64,000 nucleotides of DNA, from the NCBI RefSeq assembly GCF_033568475.1, contig NC_133121.1:26705374-26769373 (forward strand), in the 5' to 3' direction. Below are positions 45,967-57,735 of the stretch, piece after piece. The number at the start of each line of letters is the position of its first letter. The first letter of the stretch is position 1. The DNA is from Henckelia pumila. Lineage: Eukaryota; Streptophyta; Magnoliopsida; Lamiales; Gesneriaceae. A model generated the notes under the pieces. It searched no databases and had not been told where the DNA came from. It saw nothing but the letters and a program-made list of their open reading frames with translations. The translations under genes were made by a program, and so were the position numbers.

Positions 45967-47814
45967 TGAAAGAGTGGGTGCCCGGTGAGCCAACTTGTGG
46001 CTAAGGGCTTTGATGACTCTTTGTATAAACAATATTTTGTTTAATATAATTTACACTTTTATTAATGGCAATGACTTTATCTTTCTTCATATTGTTATAT
46101 TGTGATATACTATTGTCGTTTTGATAAAGACCTTGAATATACTATAGTGTATGTAAGATGTGGTAGTACATGGGGATGACTATCATGAAACACATCTTAT
46201 AGTCACTGTATATTCTAAACAGTTCATAGTCGATTGAGCCGTCCGATAATAAGGATAAGGATCGCTCGAGTTTGAGACTAGCATTTGCGATGCAGAGTAC
46301 CACGTTTCATTGGTAGGGAACATAGAGATGTTCGAAGCATGCAAATGGATATTCATATGATGAATGATCGAACTACCCTATCCGGACTTTCCAAGTGGTT
46401 ATCACTTATCGAGTGGATAAAGTCCGCGGTTTTGGTTGTACACCATTAGTCCTTACTACTTGAAACATCATTGAGACTCTATATGCTAGTACTGTGCTTT
46501 GACTCGTTTACCGACTCTATTGGGGTCATCAGGTGTCGGGATTGGGTATAGTTACAACACATATAGGAGTCGATGCTTTGTTGTCAAGGATTCACCACAT
46601 ACTTGCGAGTGTGGATATCCTATGCAATCTGAGGAGATATTAGTGTGACGAATCTCTGGCCAGAGTACATGATGTGTTTTAAGAAATGGTTTCTTAGTAG
46701 CACATGCGATGTCACTATTTGATCTTCAAGATGTATTGCATAGTTATCGAATCTCGAACGACTCTCGATTTACCAATGGTTGTTGATTCGATCGGGATAT
46801 ATGGATGAAGGGACCGTACTGTACGCTAACCAAAATCTATTGGTTCTTGTAGGCACTATCAGTGATACCTAGGGAATCATGGGGCGATGTTGCTAGGCGC
46901 TCTTACCATGATTCGATGGGCAAGTCGGAAATTGTTGTTCCGAGTCACAAGGAGTTGTGAGCCCACGGCTGGCTGTATCCCTGAACCATTGAGGGTCACA
47001 CAGAGTAATGGATTTTTAATCCCCGTTGAGATAGTTAAATTTAAAGAGTTAAATTTAATGAACAAATAAGTGGGACTTCTTATTTAAGAGTAGAGGAGTA
47101 AGATTTCCTAAAATGACATAGGGATGGGCATTTTTGGAAATCACTGAATTCGGATTCAGAAAAATTTATCTTGACTTTAAAAGGTGCAGAAATGGTTTCT
47201 GTGCACATTGGTGAAATCGGTTTATCAATCGGAGTCATGATGAATTTTATATTAATTTCTGAACATGTGGGCTTTGCTTGTCAGGCTTGAACTTATGACT
47301 AATGGGCCCTAAGCTGTTAGCAGCCCACATTATAAATAAGTTATTGCAGTACAGAAATTACATAACAGAGGTCACAAAATATTTTTGAAAACCCTAGCCT
47401 TGTTTTCTCTGAAGTGGCCGCCCCCCTCCCCTCTGCTCGGGAAAAATCCAGCCTGTGAATTTTGAATTTGCAGTCTGGTTTAACGGATCAAATTCGTTAA
47501 TTCTCTTCGTAGAAACTTCTGATAGATTTTCTAGTGCAATCTATCAAAGGGATTAAATCTCTGTTCGTGGACCTGATTGAAGAACAGTTCGTCCATCAGT
47601 TCCTGGGAGATACAACAATAGCAGAGCAATCTGTTGGTGTCCATAATCTCGATTCGAGATTGGAGGTAAAAATTTATAATTGTTATTTAATTTTTACACA
47701 CACAATTTAATCGTAAAGTTTTGATACCCATTATGGAATCGTTCCATATAAAATTTTTAAACTTCCGCTGCACCGGGTATCAATTCTGATTGATCTGATC
47801 GCCGTTCTCCAACA
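45967..47814 (+). repeat. Copia-2 3' LTR
   Basis: A 1,848-bp LTR ending TTCTCCAACA and followed by the AGCAC TSD. It keeps the terminal CA that has decayed in the 5' copy. Confidence 0.95.
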
Positions 47815-47819
47815 AGCAC

Positions 47820-48356
47820 TAAATATGAGGATTCGGACAGAAATTGGCGGATCCGAACTTGAAGCGCGATGATAAACTCCAACAATCTGCAAATTAAGAG
47901 CAAGTATGTCAAGAATTTATGGAGGAATTGGAGGGGCAAGATTTGGGGATTTAGGGTTTATGGGAGGGAGGAGAGAAAAGAGGTAGAAAAGAATGGGAGA
48001 GAAAGAGGGACGCCCGTTTTTTTTTTTTTTTCAATCTGCGTCTCTCGCGCGCGCGCGAGACTTTTAGTGTGCCTCTGGACGATTGTATTGCCAAGCGCGC
48101 GCATTCCCCTTAGTGAGTCTCTGGAGTACTAGCCTGCGCGAGCGCGAGAAAGGGACCTCGCGCGTGCGCAGTGCATTAGGGCAGAAACTTTGGCCTTCAA
48201 AATAATTAAAACCCAACAAAAATACTTAAATAAAAAAAAACGAAATAAAACCAAAACAAAACTAAAATAAAAAAAAACAAACCATAAAAAAAAACACTGG
48301 GTTGCCTCCCAGATAACGCTAAATTTATAGTCTATAGCCCGACTGTACCTCCCTTT
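47820..48356 (-). other. Athila-2 spacer between integrase and the extra ORF
   Basis: A non-coding spacer with a CG-rich segment of alternating CGCGCG (about 48040-48175), an A-rich stretch, and the conserved motif listed at 48299-48320. With the piece 31343-31420 it forms an original spacer of about 0.6 kb. Confidence 0.65.
48299..48320 (-). other. Conserved Athila post-integrase motif (AGCG...TGGGAGGCAACC)
   Basis: The minus strand reads AGCGTTATC then TGGGAGGCAACCC just downstream of integrase. A near-identical block (AGCGCTTTT then TGGGAGGCAACC) occurs in the otherwise much reduced Gypsy-3 at 55207-55227. Such conservation outside coding sequence suggests a functional signal. Its role is not established here. 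Confidence 0.7.
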
Positions 48357-49500
48357 TTAATTTAACGGGTCTTGCAAGTTGACGGTGGTCTGTGTTTGAT
48401 CCAAGATACCACCTCGATAAACTTTTATTCTTTGCCCTTTAACTTTGAATGCTCCTGTGGCAGGACTATAAATTTCTACCGTACCATACGGAATTACTTG
48501 CTTGATAGTAATTGGTCCTGACCATATCGAACGTAGCTTTCCTGGCATGAGCTTCAAATGTGAGTTATATAATAAAACAGTTTGGCCTACCTCGAGTTCA
48601 TTCAACTGTAGCAAACGTTCTTCACCTGTAGCCTGCACATCAAAATTCATAAATTTAGTGGCCCATAGTGCTTTATGCTCAAGTTCAATAGGAAGATGAC
48701 ACGCTTTGCCATATAACAACCTAAAGGGAGAAGTTCCTATAGGTGTTTTAAAAGCAGTTCGATAGGCCCATAACGCATCATCTAATTTATTCGACCACTC
48801 TTTCCTGTTCGAATTCACCGTTTTTTCCAAAATTCTTTTCAACTCCCTATTAGAAATCTCAACTTGCCCACTAGTCTGGGGATGATAAGGTGTTGCCACC
48901 TTGTGAGTGACCCCATATTTTGTCAAAAGTGTATCAAATTGTTGATTACAAAAGTGGGTTCCTCCATCACTAATTATGGCTCTAGGGGTACCATATCTAG
49001 AAAATACGAATTTTTTCAAAAATTTCACAACCACCTTAGAGTCATTCGTCCTACATGCAAGTGCTTCAACCCATTTAGACACATAATCGACCGCAACCAA
49101 AATATATTTGTTCCCTTCAGACACAGGAAACGGTCCCATGAAATCTATACCCCATACATCAAAAACTTCACAAACCAGAATATTATTTAGGGGGATATCG
49201 TGTCTCCTAGAAATATTAACAACTTTCTGACAAGCATCACAAGCAATCACATAGGTATATGCATCCTTAAACAAAGAAGGCCAATAAAATCCCGACTGAA
49301 GTACTTTAGCGGTGGCACGACCCGCGCCGAAGTGACCTCCAGTCAGACCTGTGTGACAGTGTGAGAGTATAGGGCTTACCTCCTCCGGTGGAATACACTT
49401 ACGAATTATACCATCTGCACATATCTTAAACAAAAAATGATCTTCCCACAAAAAATATTTCAACTCAGAGAAAAATTTCTTTTTTTATTGATACGTTAAA
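48357..49500 (-). pseudogene. Athila-2 integrase
   Basis: An open stretch of 368 codons plus a short flank before a TAA. The HHCC zinc site spans [15 protein letters not shown] to CDACQ. The catalytic triad looks intact: D in [11 protein letters not shown] in [10 protein letters not shown], and E in [19 protein letters not shown]. The C-terminus carries [20 protein letters not shown] and a KLRSIWSGP block. This is Athila/Tat-type integrase, with no chromodomain. It is in frame with the RT upstream, apart from three nonsense codons. Confidence 0.92.
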
Positions 49501-50915
49501 TGCGAGGGAAGAAACTTACTTGAGAGGTAATTTACTATGTCTGCATAACATGGTAGTTTCGTTACCTCAAAAAACTGCTCATCTGGAAAATCATCATGAA
49601 TTATTTGCGTTTCAGTTTTGTGATTTTCCAAGCGTGAAAGGTGGTCTGCAACTTAATTCTCCGCGCCCTTCCTGTCAACAATTTTCAAATCAAACTCTTG
49701 CAACAATAAAACCCAACGAATTAACCCGGGTTTAGCATCCTTCTTGCTCATCAAATACTTCAATGCCGAGTGATCCATGTGAACTATGACTTTGCTTCCC
49801 ACCAAATAAGACCTGAATTTATCCAAGGCAAACACGACTGCGATAAGTTATTTTTCAGTGGTTGCATATTTCAGTTGGGCGGCTGACAGGATGATACTGG
49901 CGTAGTAAATAACATGAAGTACTTTGTCCTTCTTTTGTCCAAGCACGGCTCCCAATGCAGTGTCACTATCGTCACATATCAACTCAAACGGCAGATTCCA
50001 ATCAGGCGCTACTATCACTGGTGCAGTTGTTAATTTTTGCTTCAAAATCTGAAAGGCCTGCAAGCACTCAGCATAAAAATTAAAAGGCACCTCTTTGATT
50101 AACAGATTAGTAAGGGGTTTAGCAATAGAAGAAAATTCCTTAATAAATCTCCTATAGAAACCCGCATGCCCAAGAAAACTCCGAATTCCTTTCAAATTCG
50201 TGGGAGGTGGAAGTTTTTCAATTACTTCAAGTTTTGCTCTGTCCACCTCCACACCTACCTCAGACACCTTATGTCCTAAAACAATGCCCTCTCTCACCAT
50301 GAAGTGACATTTTTCCCAATTCAACACGAGGTTACTCTCCTCACATCTTTGCAACACTTTTTTTAGATTAAATAAGCATGCATCAAACGACGATCCAACC
50401 ACAGAGAAATCATCCACAAACACTTCTATAAACTTTTCAACCATATCATGAAAAATAGCCATCATATCCCGCTGAAAAGTGGCAGGGGCATTACACAAAT
50501 CAAACGACATCCGTTTATATGCAAAAGTACCATAAGGACAAGTAAAAGTGGTTTTATGTTGGTCCTCAGGTGCTATAGGAATTTGCATATATCCAGAATA
50601 ACCATCCGAAAAACAATAAAACGCATGCCCTGCAAGTCTCTCAACCATCTGATCAATAAAGGGAAGGGGGAAGTGATCCTTACGGGTGGCATCATTCAGT
50701 TTCCTATAATCAATACAAACCCGCCACCCCGTAACAGTTCTAGTAGGAATAAATTCATTATTTGCATTTTCGATTACAGTCATCCCTCCCTTTTTAGGCA
50801 CTACTTGAATTGGACTCACCCATTCACTATCAGATATAGGATAGATAATACATGCATCAAGGAGATTGATTACCTCCTTTTTCACTACCTCTTGCATCGC
50901 CAGGTTGAGTCGCCT
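49501..50915 (-). pseudogene. Athila-2 reverse transcriptase and RNase H
   Basis: RT fingers (SEWVSPIQVVPKKGG, GWRVCIDYRKLNDATRKDHF), the QIPIAPEDQHKTTFTCPYGTFAYKRM block and the catalytic FVDDFSVVGSSF are in 49848-50897. RNase H follows ([41 protein letters not shown]). In-frame stops occur at 50913-50915 (CAG to TAG), about 49848 (after TTEK), about 49653 (before VADHL) and about 49490. All pieces stay in one frame. The changes are therefore point mutations, and the protein was recently continuous. Confidence 0.91.
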
Positions 50916-52340
50916 CTATGGTTGAGTAGATGTCTTGTGCTCCGCTTCCATCAATATTTTGTCCATGCACATGGTTGGACTAATCCCCTTGATATCGGCC
51001 AAGCTCCATCCGATGGCTCTTATGTGTTCTCGAATCACCCGCAATAGTTTTTCCTCCTTACAACCTGTCAAAGAAGATGAACAAATTACTGGCAGTTTAT
51101 CATTTTTTAATAAATACAAATATTTTAAATGAGAGGGGAGTGGTTTAAGTTCAAGGGTGGGGGGCTCCTCGGTGGATGGCTTCAGTGGTTTTGGAGTATG
51201 GTTAAGCTCCCCCATCTTGGTATTGATGAGTCTGTCGAAGGGCAGACTCCAATCCAAGTACCGTGCTACTTCATGAACTTCATCACTAATATGTTCTTCA
51301 TTATTTGTACCTGTCAAACATATTTCTAATGGATCCACCGACAACTGTTCCTGCAGAGAACACTCAACCAAATCATCAGTAATATCAATTCTGAAACAAT
51401 CGAAATTGTCTGCAGGATATCGAATGCCCTGAAAAACATTAAAAATTACTTTCTCATCATTCATGCGCAATATCAACTCTCCTTTATGCACATCAATCAA
51501 TGCTTTTCCAGTGGCTAAAAATGGTCTACTCAAAATAAGAGGTATCTCACGATCCTCTTCCATATCAAGCACAACAAAATCCACTGGAAATATAAACTTA
51601 TCAACCTTAACTAACACATCCTCTACAATCCCCCTTGGATATTTTATAGATCTATCAGCTAATTGTAGGGAGATAGTAGTTGGCTTAACTTCACCAATTC
51701 CTAGCTTTTCAAAACATGAATAAGGCATAAGATTAATAATTGCACCTAGATCACATAAAGCCTTATTAAAAAATGATTTTCCAATAGTGCATGGTATTGA
51801 AAAGCTACTGGGATCCTTAAGTTTCGGAGGGAGTTTATTTTGTAAAATAGCAGAACATTCCTCTGACAACTTCACAGTTTCAAAATCAACAAGTTTTCTT
51901 TTGTTAGACAAAATCTCTTTCAAAAATTTTGTATAACTGGGCATTTGAGCTAAAGCGTCTGCAAAGGGAATATTAATATGAAGCTTTTTAAAAATCTCTA
52001 AGAATTTTGCAAATTGATTATCCAATTGCAGTTGCTTGGCTCTTTGGGGGAAGGAAAGTTTACTCAAATCAATATTCTCATTAATAATTGAGTGAGAGGA
52101 CTTACCTTTCTTGACCGTAGGCTTCAAGTCTGACTGGTTTGGCGCTTCCTCCAGCCCTTTTTCCTTGCTTATCTCGCTTGCTTCCTCATCCTCAGCATTT
52201 TTCTCCACAGTATCTGCTTGCGATCTAGTCACTGCCAGAATAGCATTGACATCCTTGGGATTTCTCTCAGTATTGCTAGGTAACGATCCTGATGACCTAG
52301 TAGACTGCTGTGTTGCTGTGTTTCTAACTTCTGCAACATT
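50916..52340 (-). pseudogene. Athila-2 gag C-terminus and protease
   Basis: An open frame of 438 codons from 52232, with upstream in-frame sequence to about 52300 (NPKDVNAILAV-like). It contains the acidic gag tail, the segment LQLDNQFAKFLEIFKKLHIN with PFADALAQMPSYTKFLKEIL, and the protease-like lobe IPCTIGKSFFNKALCDLGAI followed by INLMPYS. In Athila the corresponding motif is usually CDLGASINLMP. A frameshift near 52300 separates it from the main gag frame, and a TAG at 50913 from RT. Confidence 0.87.
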
Positions 52341-53365
52341 GCCTCCTGATTTTGTAGACGGGTCTCAGTACCAGCTACATATTTCATCATGATTTCTTCA
52401 AAAGAGGGCTTCTGCTTTTTCTCGACAGGCTTCGATGTATTAGCTGTAGGATCTGGATATTTTCAAGAGAATTTTGGATGGTTCTTCCAGCCAGGATTGT
52501 AAGTATTGCTGTAGGGATTGTACTGCTATCTCCCTTGATTCCCCATAAAATTCGCAGCATCAACTTCAAACACTTGTTGTTCGTCAGGCTTTTGAACTTG
52601 CACTTGGTTGGCTGACGATGTCTGCATAACTTCCATCTGATGAGTGAGAGCATCAATCTTGGCATTCAGTGCTGTTAGTGCATCGAATTCTAGAACTCCA
52701 GCTTTTCTCTCCTTTTTAGCATCTGGCCATCCAATGTTGCTTTCAGCCATATTTCCAATGATTTCCCATGCCTCTGCCGATGTTTTCCTGAATATGCTTC
52801 TGTTAGCAGCGGCATCCAACATGGATCGAACAGATTGATCAGCCCCATTGTAGAAAGTCTGAGTCTGCTGGCTCTGAGTGAGATTATGTTGAGGACACAT
52901 CCTTAACATCTTTTTGAATCGAGTCCAAGAAGCATGTAAAAATTCAGCTTCCTTCTGCCTGAATGAGATGATATCGGAGAACAGTTTTTCCATCTTCGTG
53001 GGAGGAAAATATTTGTTCAGAAAAGTCTGAACAAGTTGATTCCAAGTAGTGATTGAACCAGCTGGCAGATCATCTAGCCACTCAGCAGCTTCTCCTTGTA
53101 GAGAGAATGGGAATAATCGCAGTCGCACTGCATCAGATGTTACCCCATTCACTTTGAATGTGTCGCAGATCGACAGAAAACGCTCCAGATGAGCGTAGGG
53201 GTCTTCCACAGATGTACCCCCAAATCTAGCTTGCAATTGAATCAGCTGAATAGTAGAGGGTTTCAGCTCAAAATTGTTCGCCTCAACAGTGGGGTGAACT
53301 ATGTTAGATCCATAGCCTTCAGTTGGCGGACGGATAATATCCCAAACAGTACGGTTGTCTGCCAT
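52341..53365 (-). pseudogene. Athila-2 gag
   Basis: Starts with the ATG at 53365 (MADNRTVWDI). Sequence typical of Athila/Tat gag follows: EANNFELKPSTIQLIQLQ, EDPYAHLERFLSICDTFKVN, GVTSDAVRLRLFPFSLQGEA, SITTWNQLVQTFLNKYFPP and FLHASWTRFKKMLRMCPQHN. The first 279 codons are open to a TAG at about 52526. The same frame then continues (QYNPYSNTYNPGWKNHP) through a TGA where family members have tryptophan, up to the frameshift near 52300. The capsid domain itself looks intact. Confidence 0.91.
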
Positions 53366-53597
53366 CTCTACTTCAGATTCAGATTCTGACTCTAGTTCAA
53401 GATTGATAGATTTCTTGGCTTTTCAGATCCAGCTAAGCGTGCGTTCGATCTCCAAATCAAGTGGTAGTAATTTCCTTGATCGAATACTATGCATGCACAA
53501 CAGAAGGTACCTGAAAATCACCGAGAAATTATAGTCAGAAATTAAGAAAATAAATAAGGTCTAATCTCAAGCAAAATAAAAATTCTGATATCAAACA

Positions 53598-53616
53598 GTC
53601 CCTGGCAACGGCGCCA
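53598..53616 (-). other. Primer-binding site of Athila-2
   Basis: The minus strand reads TGGCGCCGTTGCCAGGGAC a few bases past the LTR end. This is the primer site typical of Athila elements and different from the iMet site used by the chromoviruses and Copia elements here. Confidence 0.88.
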
Positions 53617-53622
53617 AAAACT

Positions 53623-54952
53623 TGACCGGCTAAATCGGTGTGATTAAAAATCAACTAGCAAGCGCACCAGGTCAAATTATAATATAGTGAACAAAAGTCC
53701 AGATGTCGAACCCACATGGACTGTATATATATGAATACCAAAATATATTTATTTCTACTTAATCTAGACTAATGAATAAAGGTGATTCAGATTTTAAACT
53801 AATAATAAAAAGTTGCAATTAAAATTAAATTAAATAAAACACAGATGGAAATTTTAGATTTAAATCAAATTTGGGAAAAACTCGATCAAGGACACACGTA
53901 GGTACCAGACAATTCAAGTGACAAGCAGTCGATCAAAGATATCAGACTTAATCTTAATTCACGGGAATTTTCCTAATTTGTTCGAAGGACTATTTCTAGA
54001 ACAATCAAACCTATTCAAATATTGATAAACTAATCTTTCGTAATTCTAATCAAATTTGAATGCAGGAATAACTATGAAAATTCAGTAAACACCTAAACCG
54101 CATAATGAAACCGAATTCTATTTCTAGTCAGTTTTACACTATGTTGATTATCGAAGTGATCAAAATCGAAACCTCCTCTGTCGAATTTGAATCAATTAAC
54201 ATGCAATCAAATAACTGGCCAGAAAATTCACAAGGCAAATATAAATTCAATAAACAATAAATTCAAATCAAGTCTAAAAATCTCAAATAAACAAACGAGT
54301 TTTCTAAATCAATTGTCTGGCCCAATCACGTGGCCTTGATCGAATAAAAACTACTACTAACTAATAAACATGATTAAATAAATCAATTCTAAAAACATAA
54401 AATAAAAAATACTAGAGTAGAAGAAAATATGGAGAAATTTCTTCAGCAGCCGGCGTGTGCTTCGCGCGTACTCAAAATGACAAAGTCTGTAATAAGGGCA
54501 TAAAATTTCTATTTATAGGTCCGCGCCAATTGGACTCCTTGTAACATTAAAATTCTCGGACTTTGCACCTCACGAACACGCGCGCACGCGCATGGCACAG
54601 CTCACGCGTGCGTAGCTATAAAAAACAGTGGCCTCTAGAACGCCTCGCGTGCGCGCGACATCTCTCTGGAAAACTCTTCTGCGCGCGCGCGGGGCAGCAG
54701 CACGCCCGCGCGCGCTTTGGCTCGAATGCCTCTTGAACTTGTACTGCGCACACGCGAGCAAGAGGCTCGCGCGCGCGCGGCTTGTCCGCACAGAAACTCC
54801 CAAAAATTGCTTATTTTCCTACAAAATTCAACCAGGAGAGTATAATTCATACACATAAAATAAAACACTAATAAAACTCACAAAAATAAAATAAATTCAT
54901 GTAAAATAAATATAAAATAACATAAAATAATGCATACTAAACACACTTATCA
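53623..54952 (-). repeat. Athila-2 5' LTR
   Basis: A 1,330-bp LTR, the uninterrupted partner of 18700-29007. The minus strand begins TGATAAGTGTGTTTAG and ends GCCGGTCA. TATA box on the minus strand at 54509-54517. The CG-rich block at about 54570-54785 contains alternating CGCGCG. Confidence 0.93.
54509..54517 (-). promoter_or_regulatory. TATA box of the Athila-2 5' LTR
   Basis: The minus strand reads TATAAATAG, conserved in the other LTR copy near 28560-28568. The CG-rich block lies just upstream in transcript orientation. Confidence 0.68.
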
Positions 54953-54957
54953 GTCCT

Positions 54958-55393
54958 CAATGTACAATAATTCAATAATAAGAACGGAGAAATGCACATT
55001 CCTGTGGCATGACCGTCAGTAGTCATAGCCCATCGTCATTTCGGGTGCAGGTGAATTGATAGTCAATATTTATCGCAAATTCTAGGACCTAGAGTGGAAA
55101 ATTCAATGTTAGCGTGTGAACAAAACATGTTCCCAAAAAATTAAATAAATAAATAAAATTAATAACTTAAAAGTACTAAAACAAAACAAAAATAAAATAA
55201 AACTTAGGTTGCCTCCCAAAAAGCGCTTGGTTAAAAGTCGTCAGCCTGACTGTATGCTGATTTTAGCCCATCACTACCACTTTATTGGAGATCTTGTTTC
55301 TCTCTTTCACCCTCAAAACATACTCAAAAATCATCTTGAACTTGACTTTCTTTTTCACCTTCTTTGCCACCTTCGGATCTCCCCGCTTTTCAA
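54958..55393 (-). other. Gypsy-3 region after protease, without pol
   Basis: Non-coding sequence that includes the post-integrase motif shared with Athila-2 (55207-55227). It directly follows the protease-region remnant, so RT, RNase H and integrase have been deleted between them. Confidence 0.6.
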
Positions 55394-57604
55394 CTATATT
55401 CCTACACCAAAATTTTTCACATAAGAATCATATAAATCAACGCAATTACAAGCACGTACCTCATCTTGGTAATTCATGATCTTATAAATATTAAAAGTAA
55501 CCGCTTTACCACAAACTCGTAGAGTTAATTCACCCTCCTGTAGATCAATCAACGTTCTTACAGTTGCCAAGAATGGTCGCTCAAAAATTAGATGGACATC
55601 TTGATCTTCCTCCATGTCAAGCACTACAAAATCAGTAGGAAAAATAAATTTATATACTTTTACCAACATATCCTCAGCAATGCCACGAGGATAACAGAAC
55701 GATCCGCAAACTGCAGAGTGATCGTGGTTGGCTTCACCTCGCCAAGCTCCAAGGCCATGAAAATAGACAAAGATATTAAATTAATACTTGCACTTAAATC
55801 ACATAATGCTCTATTAACAGTCACACCACCAATAATACAAGGAATAGTGAAACTCCCTGGATCTTTTAATTTTTGTGGTAGTTTCTTTTGCAAGATGGCA
55901 CTGCAATCCTCAGTCAACTTCACCGTCTCAAATTCCTCGTGCTTTCTCTTACTCGACATCACATCCTTCATGAATTTTGCATAGTATGGAATTTTCTCCA
56001 AAGAATTAGCGAATGAAATGTTTATATGAATTTTCTTGAAGATATCAAGAAACTTAGAATGTTGCTCATTCAACGCTTTTTTTTTTCCTTGAACCGCTGA
56101 GGATACGGTGAAAATGGTTTTGGCACAGGCGGTTTCTCACACAAAATTACGGGCTCATTAATGTCATCTATCTTTGTTGATTTGCTTCAACTTTAGTTTC
56201 TTCAACTGTTGGATTCACAATTCCAACTTTTTTTCAACTTTTCAAAGAAATGACCTTGCAATGCTCTATTGGGTTTACCTTGGTGTTGCTAGGAAAAGCT
56301 CCTCTATGCTGATTCGTCAAGACATTCGCAAGTTGACCAATTTGTATTTCAAGATTTTTCATAGAAGCACCCACATTGGTCAATTACGTGTCTCCATATT
56401 ATCAAGTCTATTCTCAGTCCTCTTAATTTTTTTTGTTGACTCAGATATAAAATTACCAACCAAATCCTCAAAAGATGGTCTACCCTCACCCTTTTGATTA
56501 TTGAACCCTGGTGGAGGATTCAACACATTATTATTATTTGCATATGAAAAATTCTCATGATTGCGCAAACTAGGATGATATTGATTTTGTACAGGATTAC
56601 CTCAATAGCCAGTAAAATTGCGGTTGTTCACATACTGAGCTTGCTCCACATACTCAAATCCACCAGTATGATAAACTGCAGTAGCCAATGATGCCAACTC
56701 AGTTGAAACTTGATTTTCCTTGCTCATCACAGCCAACTGTGTAGAAATAGCAGTTATTTGACCAGTCAAGGCCGTGAACGCATCAACGTCATGAATTCCA
56801 GTAGGTTTCCTTATCACAGATCTCTCACTCGTCCACTGATAGTTATTAATCGTCATCTTCTCAAGCATCTCATATGCATACATAGGAAAATTTAGAAAAT
56901 ATTGATCCTCCAGCAGAAGCATTCATAGAAATACGAGTTGACCCATTCAAACCATTGTAAAATAATTCTATCTACTCTCAATCTGCAAAATTATGGTTTG
57001 GGCACTTTCGTAGTAATTCTTTGTAGCGCTCCCAAGCTTCATATAATTTCTCAAAATCTTGCTGTCTAAATGTGGTGATCTCAATTTTCAGTTAAGAAGA
57101 CTTGGCAGGTAGAAAATACTTAGCAAGAAATTTAGAAGCCATGTCAACCCATGTTGTAATACTCCCAAGAGGCAGTGATTGTAACCAACTACGAGCACTG
57201 TCTCTAAGATAGAATGGGAATAGTCATAGTCTAATGGTGTCCTCTGTAACACCATGAATTTTCACAGTGTCAGCGATCTCCAAAAAAGTTCGCAGATGCA
57301 AATTTTGATCTTCATTAGCTGCACCCCTAAACTGATTCTACTGCACCATATTAATCAATGTTGGCTCCAACTCAAAATTATTAGCAGTGATATTTTGCTG
57401 AGCAGCTCCAAAATAATGATTGTTGACCACCGGTTTAAAATAATCTCTGATTGGCACCAGACCAGTATTTTCACCTCTTTCTCTCTCTTCAAATATTTGT
57501 TTCAACTCTTCTCTTCTAGCTTTTCTCAAGGCTTTCACATTTTTCTCAATTTTCGGATCAAACAGGAGTGAGTCGTAACTTTGGCTTTTTCGCATAAACT
57601 GCAT
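55394..57604 (-). pseudogene. Gypsy-3 gag-protease remnant (Athila-like)
   Basis: Starts at the ATG at 57604. Successive fragments read RREELKQIFEERERGENTG, NFELEPTLINMVQ, LFPFYLRDSARSWLQSLPLG, SITTWVDMASKFLAKYF and FEKLYEAWERYKELLRKCP, all Athila-type gag but broken by stops (for example a TAG after INMVQ and a TGA where the family has RLRLFPF). Downstream fragments hold the QNEHHS/KFLDIF-like segment (EQHSKFLDIFKKIHINISF), VTVNRALCDLSASINLIS and PTDFVVLDMEEDQDVHLIF, the protease-like region. The reading frame shifts near 55670 and 56100. Homology to Athila-2 gag-PR is clear but the divergence is large, consistent with an older, separate family. Confidence 0.82.
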
Positions 57605-57713
57605 AAATAGAGAAGAAAAAATTTAAATTAGAACCAATAAAATAAAATAAATGCTCTAAATCAAAATTAAGACTAATTAGCACAATTTAATATAAATCAA
57701 ATAAAATTCATTC

Positions 57714-57729
57714 CCCCACAATGACGCCA
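57714..57729 (-). other. Primer-binding site relic of Gypsy-3
   Basis: The minus strand reads TGGCGTCATTGTGGGG, an eroded version of the Athila primer site TGGCGCCGTTGCCNGGG. Confidence 0.7.
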
Positions 57730-57735
57730 AAAATT

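Larger units (their letters stand above)
31421..47814 (+). mobile_element. Copia-2, Ty1/Copia element, split by Gypsy-4
   Basis: A plus-strand element with TSD AGCAC (31416-31420, 47815-47819) and two LTRs of 1,848 bp. Excluding Gypsy-4 it is about 9.4 kb, with leader, gag, protease, integrase, RT and RNase H in one reading frame. The frame is broken only by two nonsense codons and the Gypsy-4 insertion. The LTRs differ at about two dozen sites by eye (about 1.2-1.3%). It sits in Athila-2 between integrase and the extra ORF, in opposite orientation to its host. Confidence 0.95.
18700..54952 (-). mobile_element. Near full-length Athila-like Ty3 element 'Athila-2'
   Basis: A minus-strand element with TSD GTCCT at 18695-18699 and 54953-54957. 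LTRs are 53623-54952 (5') and 18700-29007 (3', split by Copia-1). Reading 5' to 3' on the minus strand: primer site, gag (from 53365), protease, RT, RNase H, integrase (to 48357), a conserved spacer, an extra ORF (31342-30209), a structured repeat region and the polypurine tract. Without its nested elements it is about 10.9 kb, a normal Athila size. Gag and integrase sequence features and the extra 3' ORF all fit Athila. Pol is interrupted by several nonsense codons and one frameshift. Confidence 0.93.

Noticed and set aside
50448..51047. 199-codon plus-strand frame
   Set aside because: Antisense shadow of the Athila-2 RT/protease region, without any domain.
18700..54952. Two separate solo LTRs at 18700 and 53623
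   Set aside because: The identical TSD GTCCT, one primer site, one polypurine tract and a single gag-pol order show that they are the two ends of one Athila-2 element.
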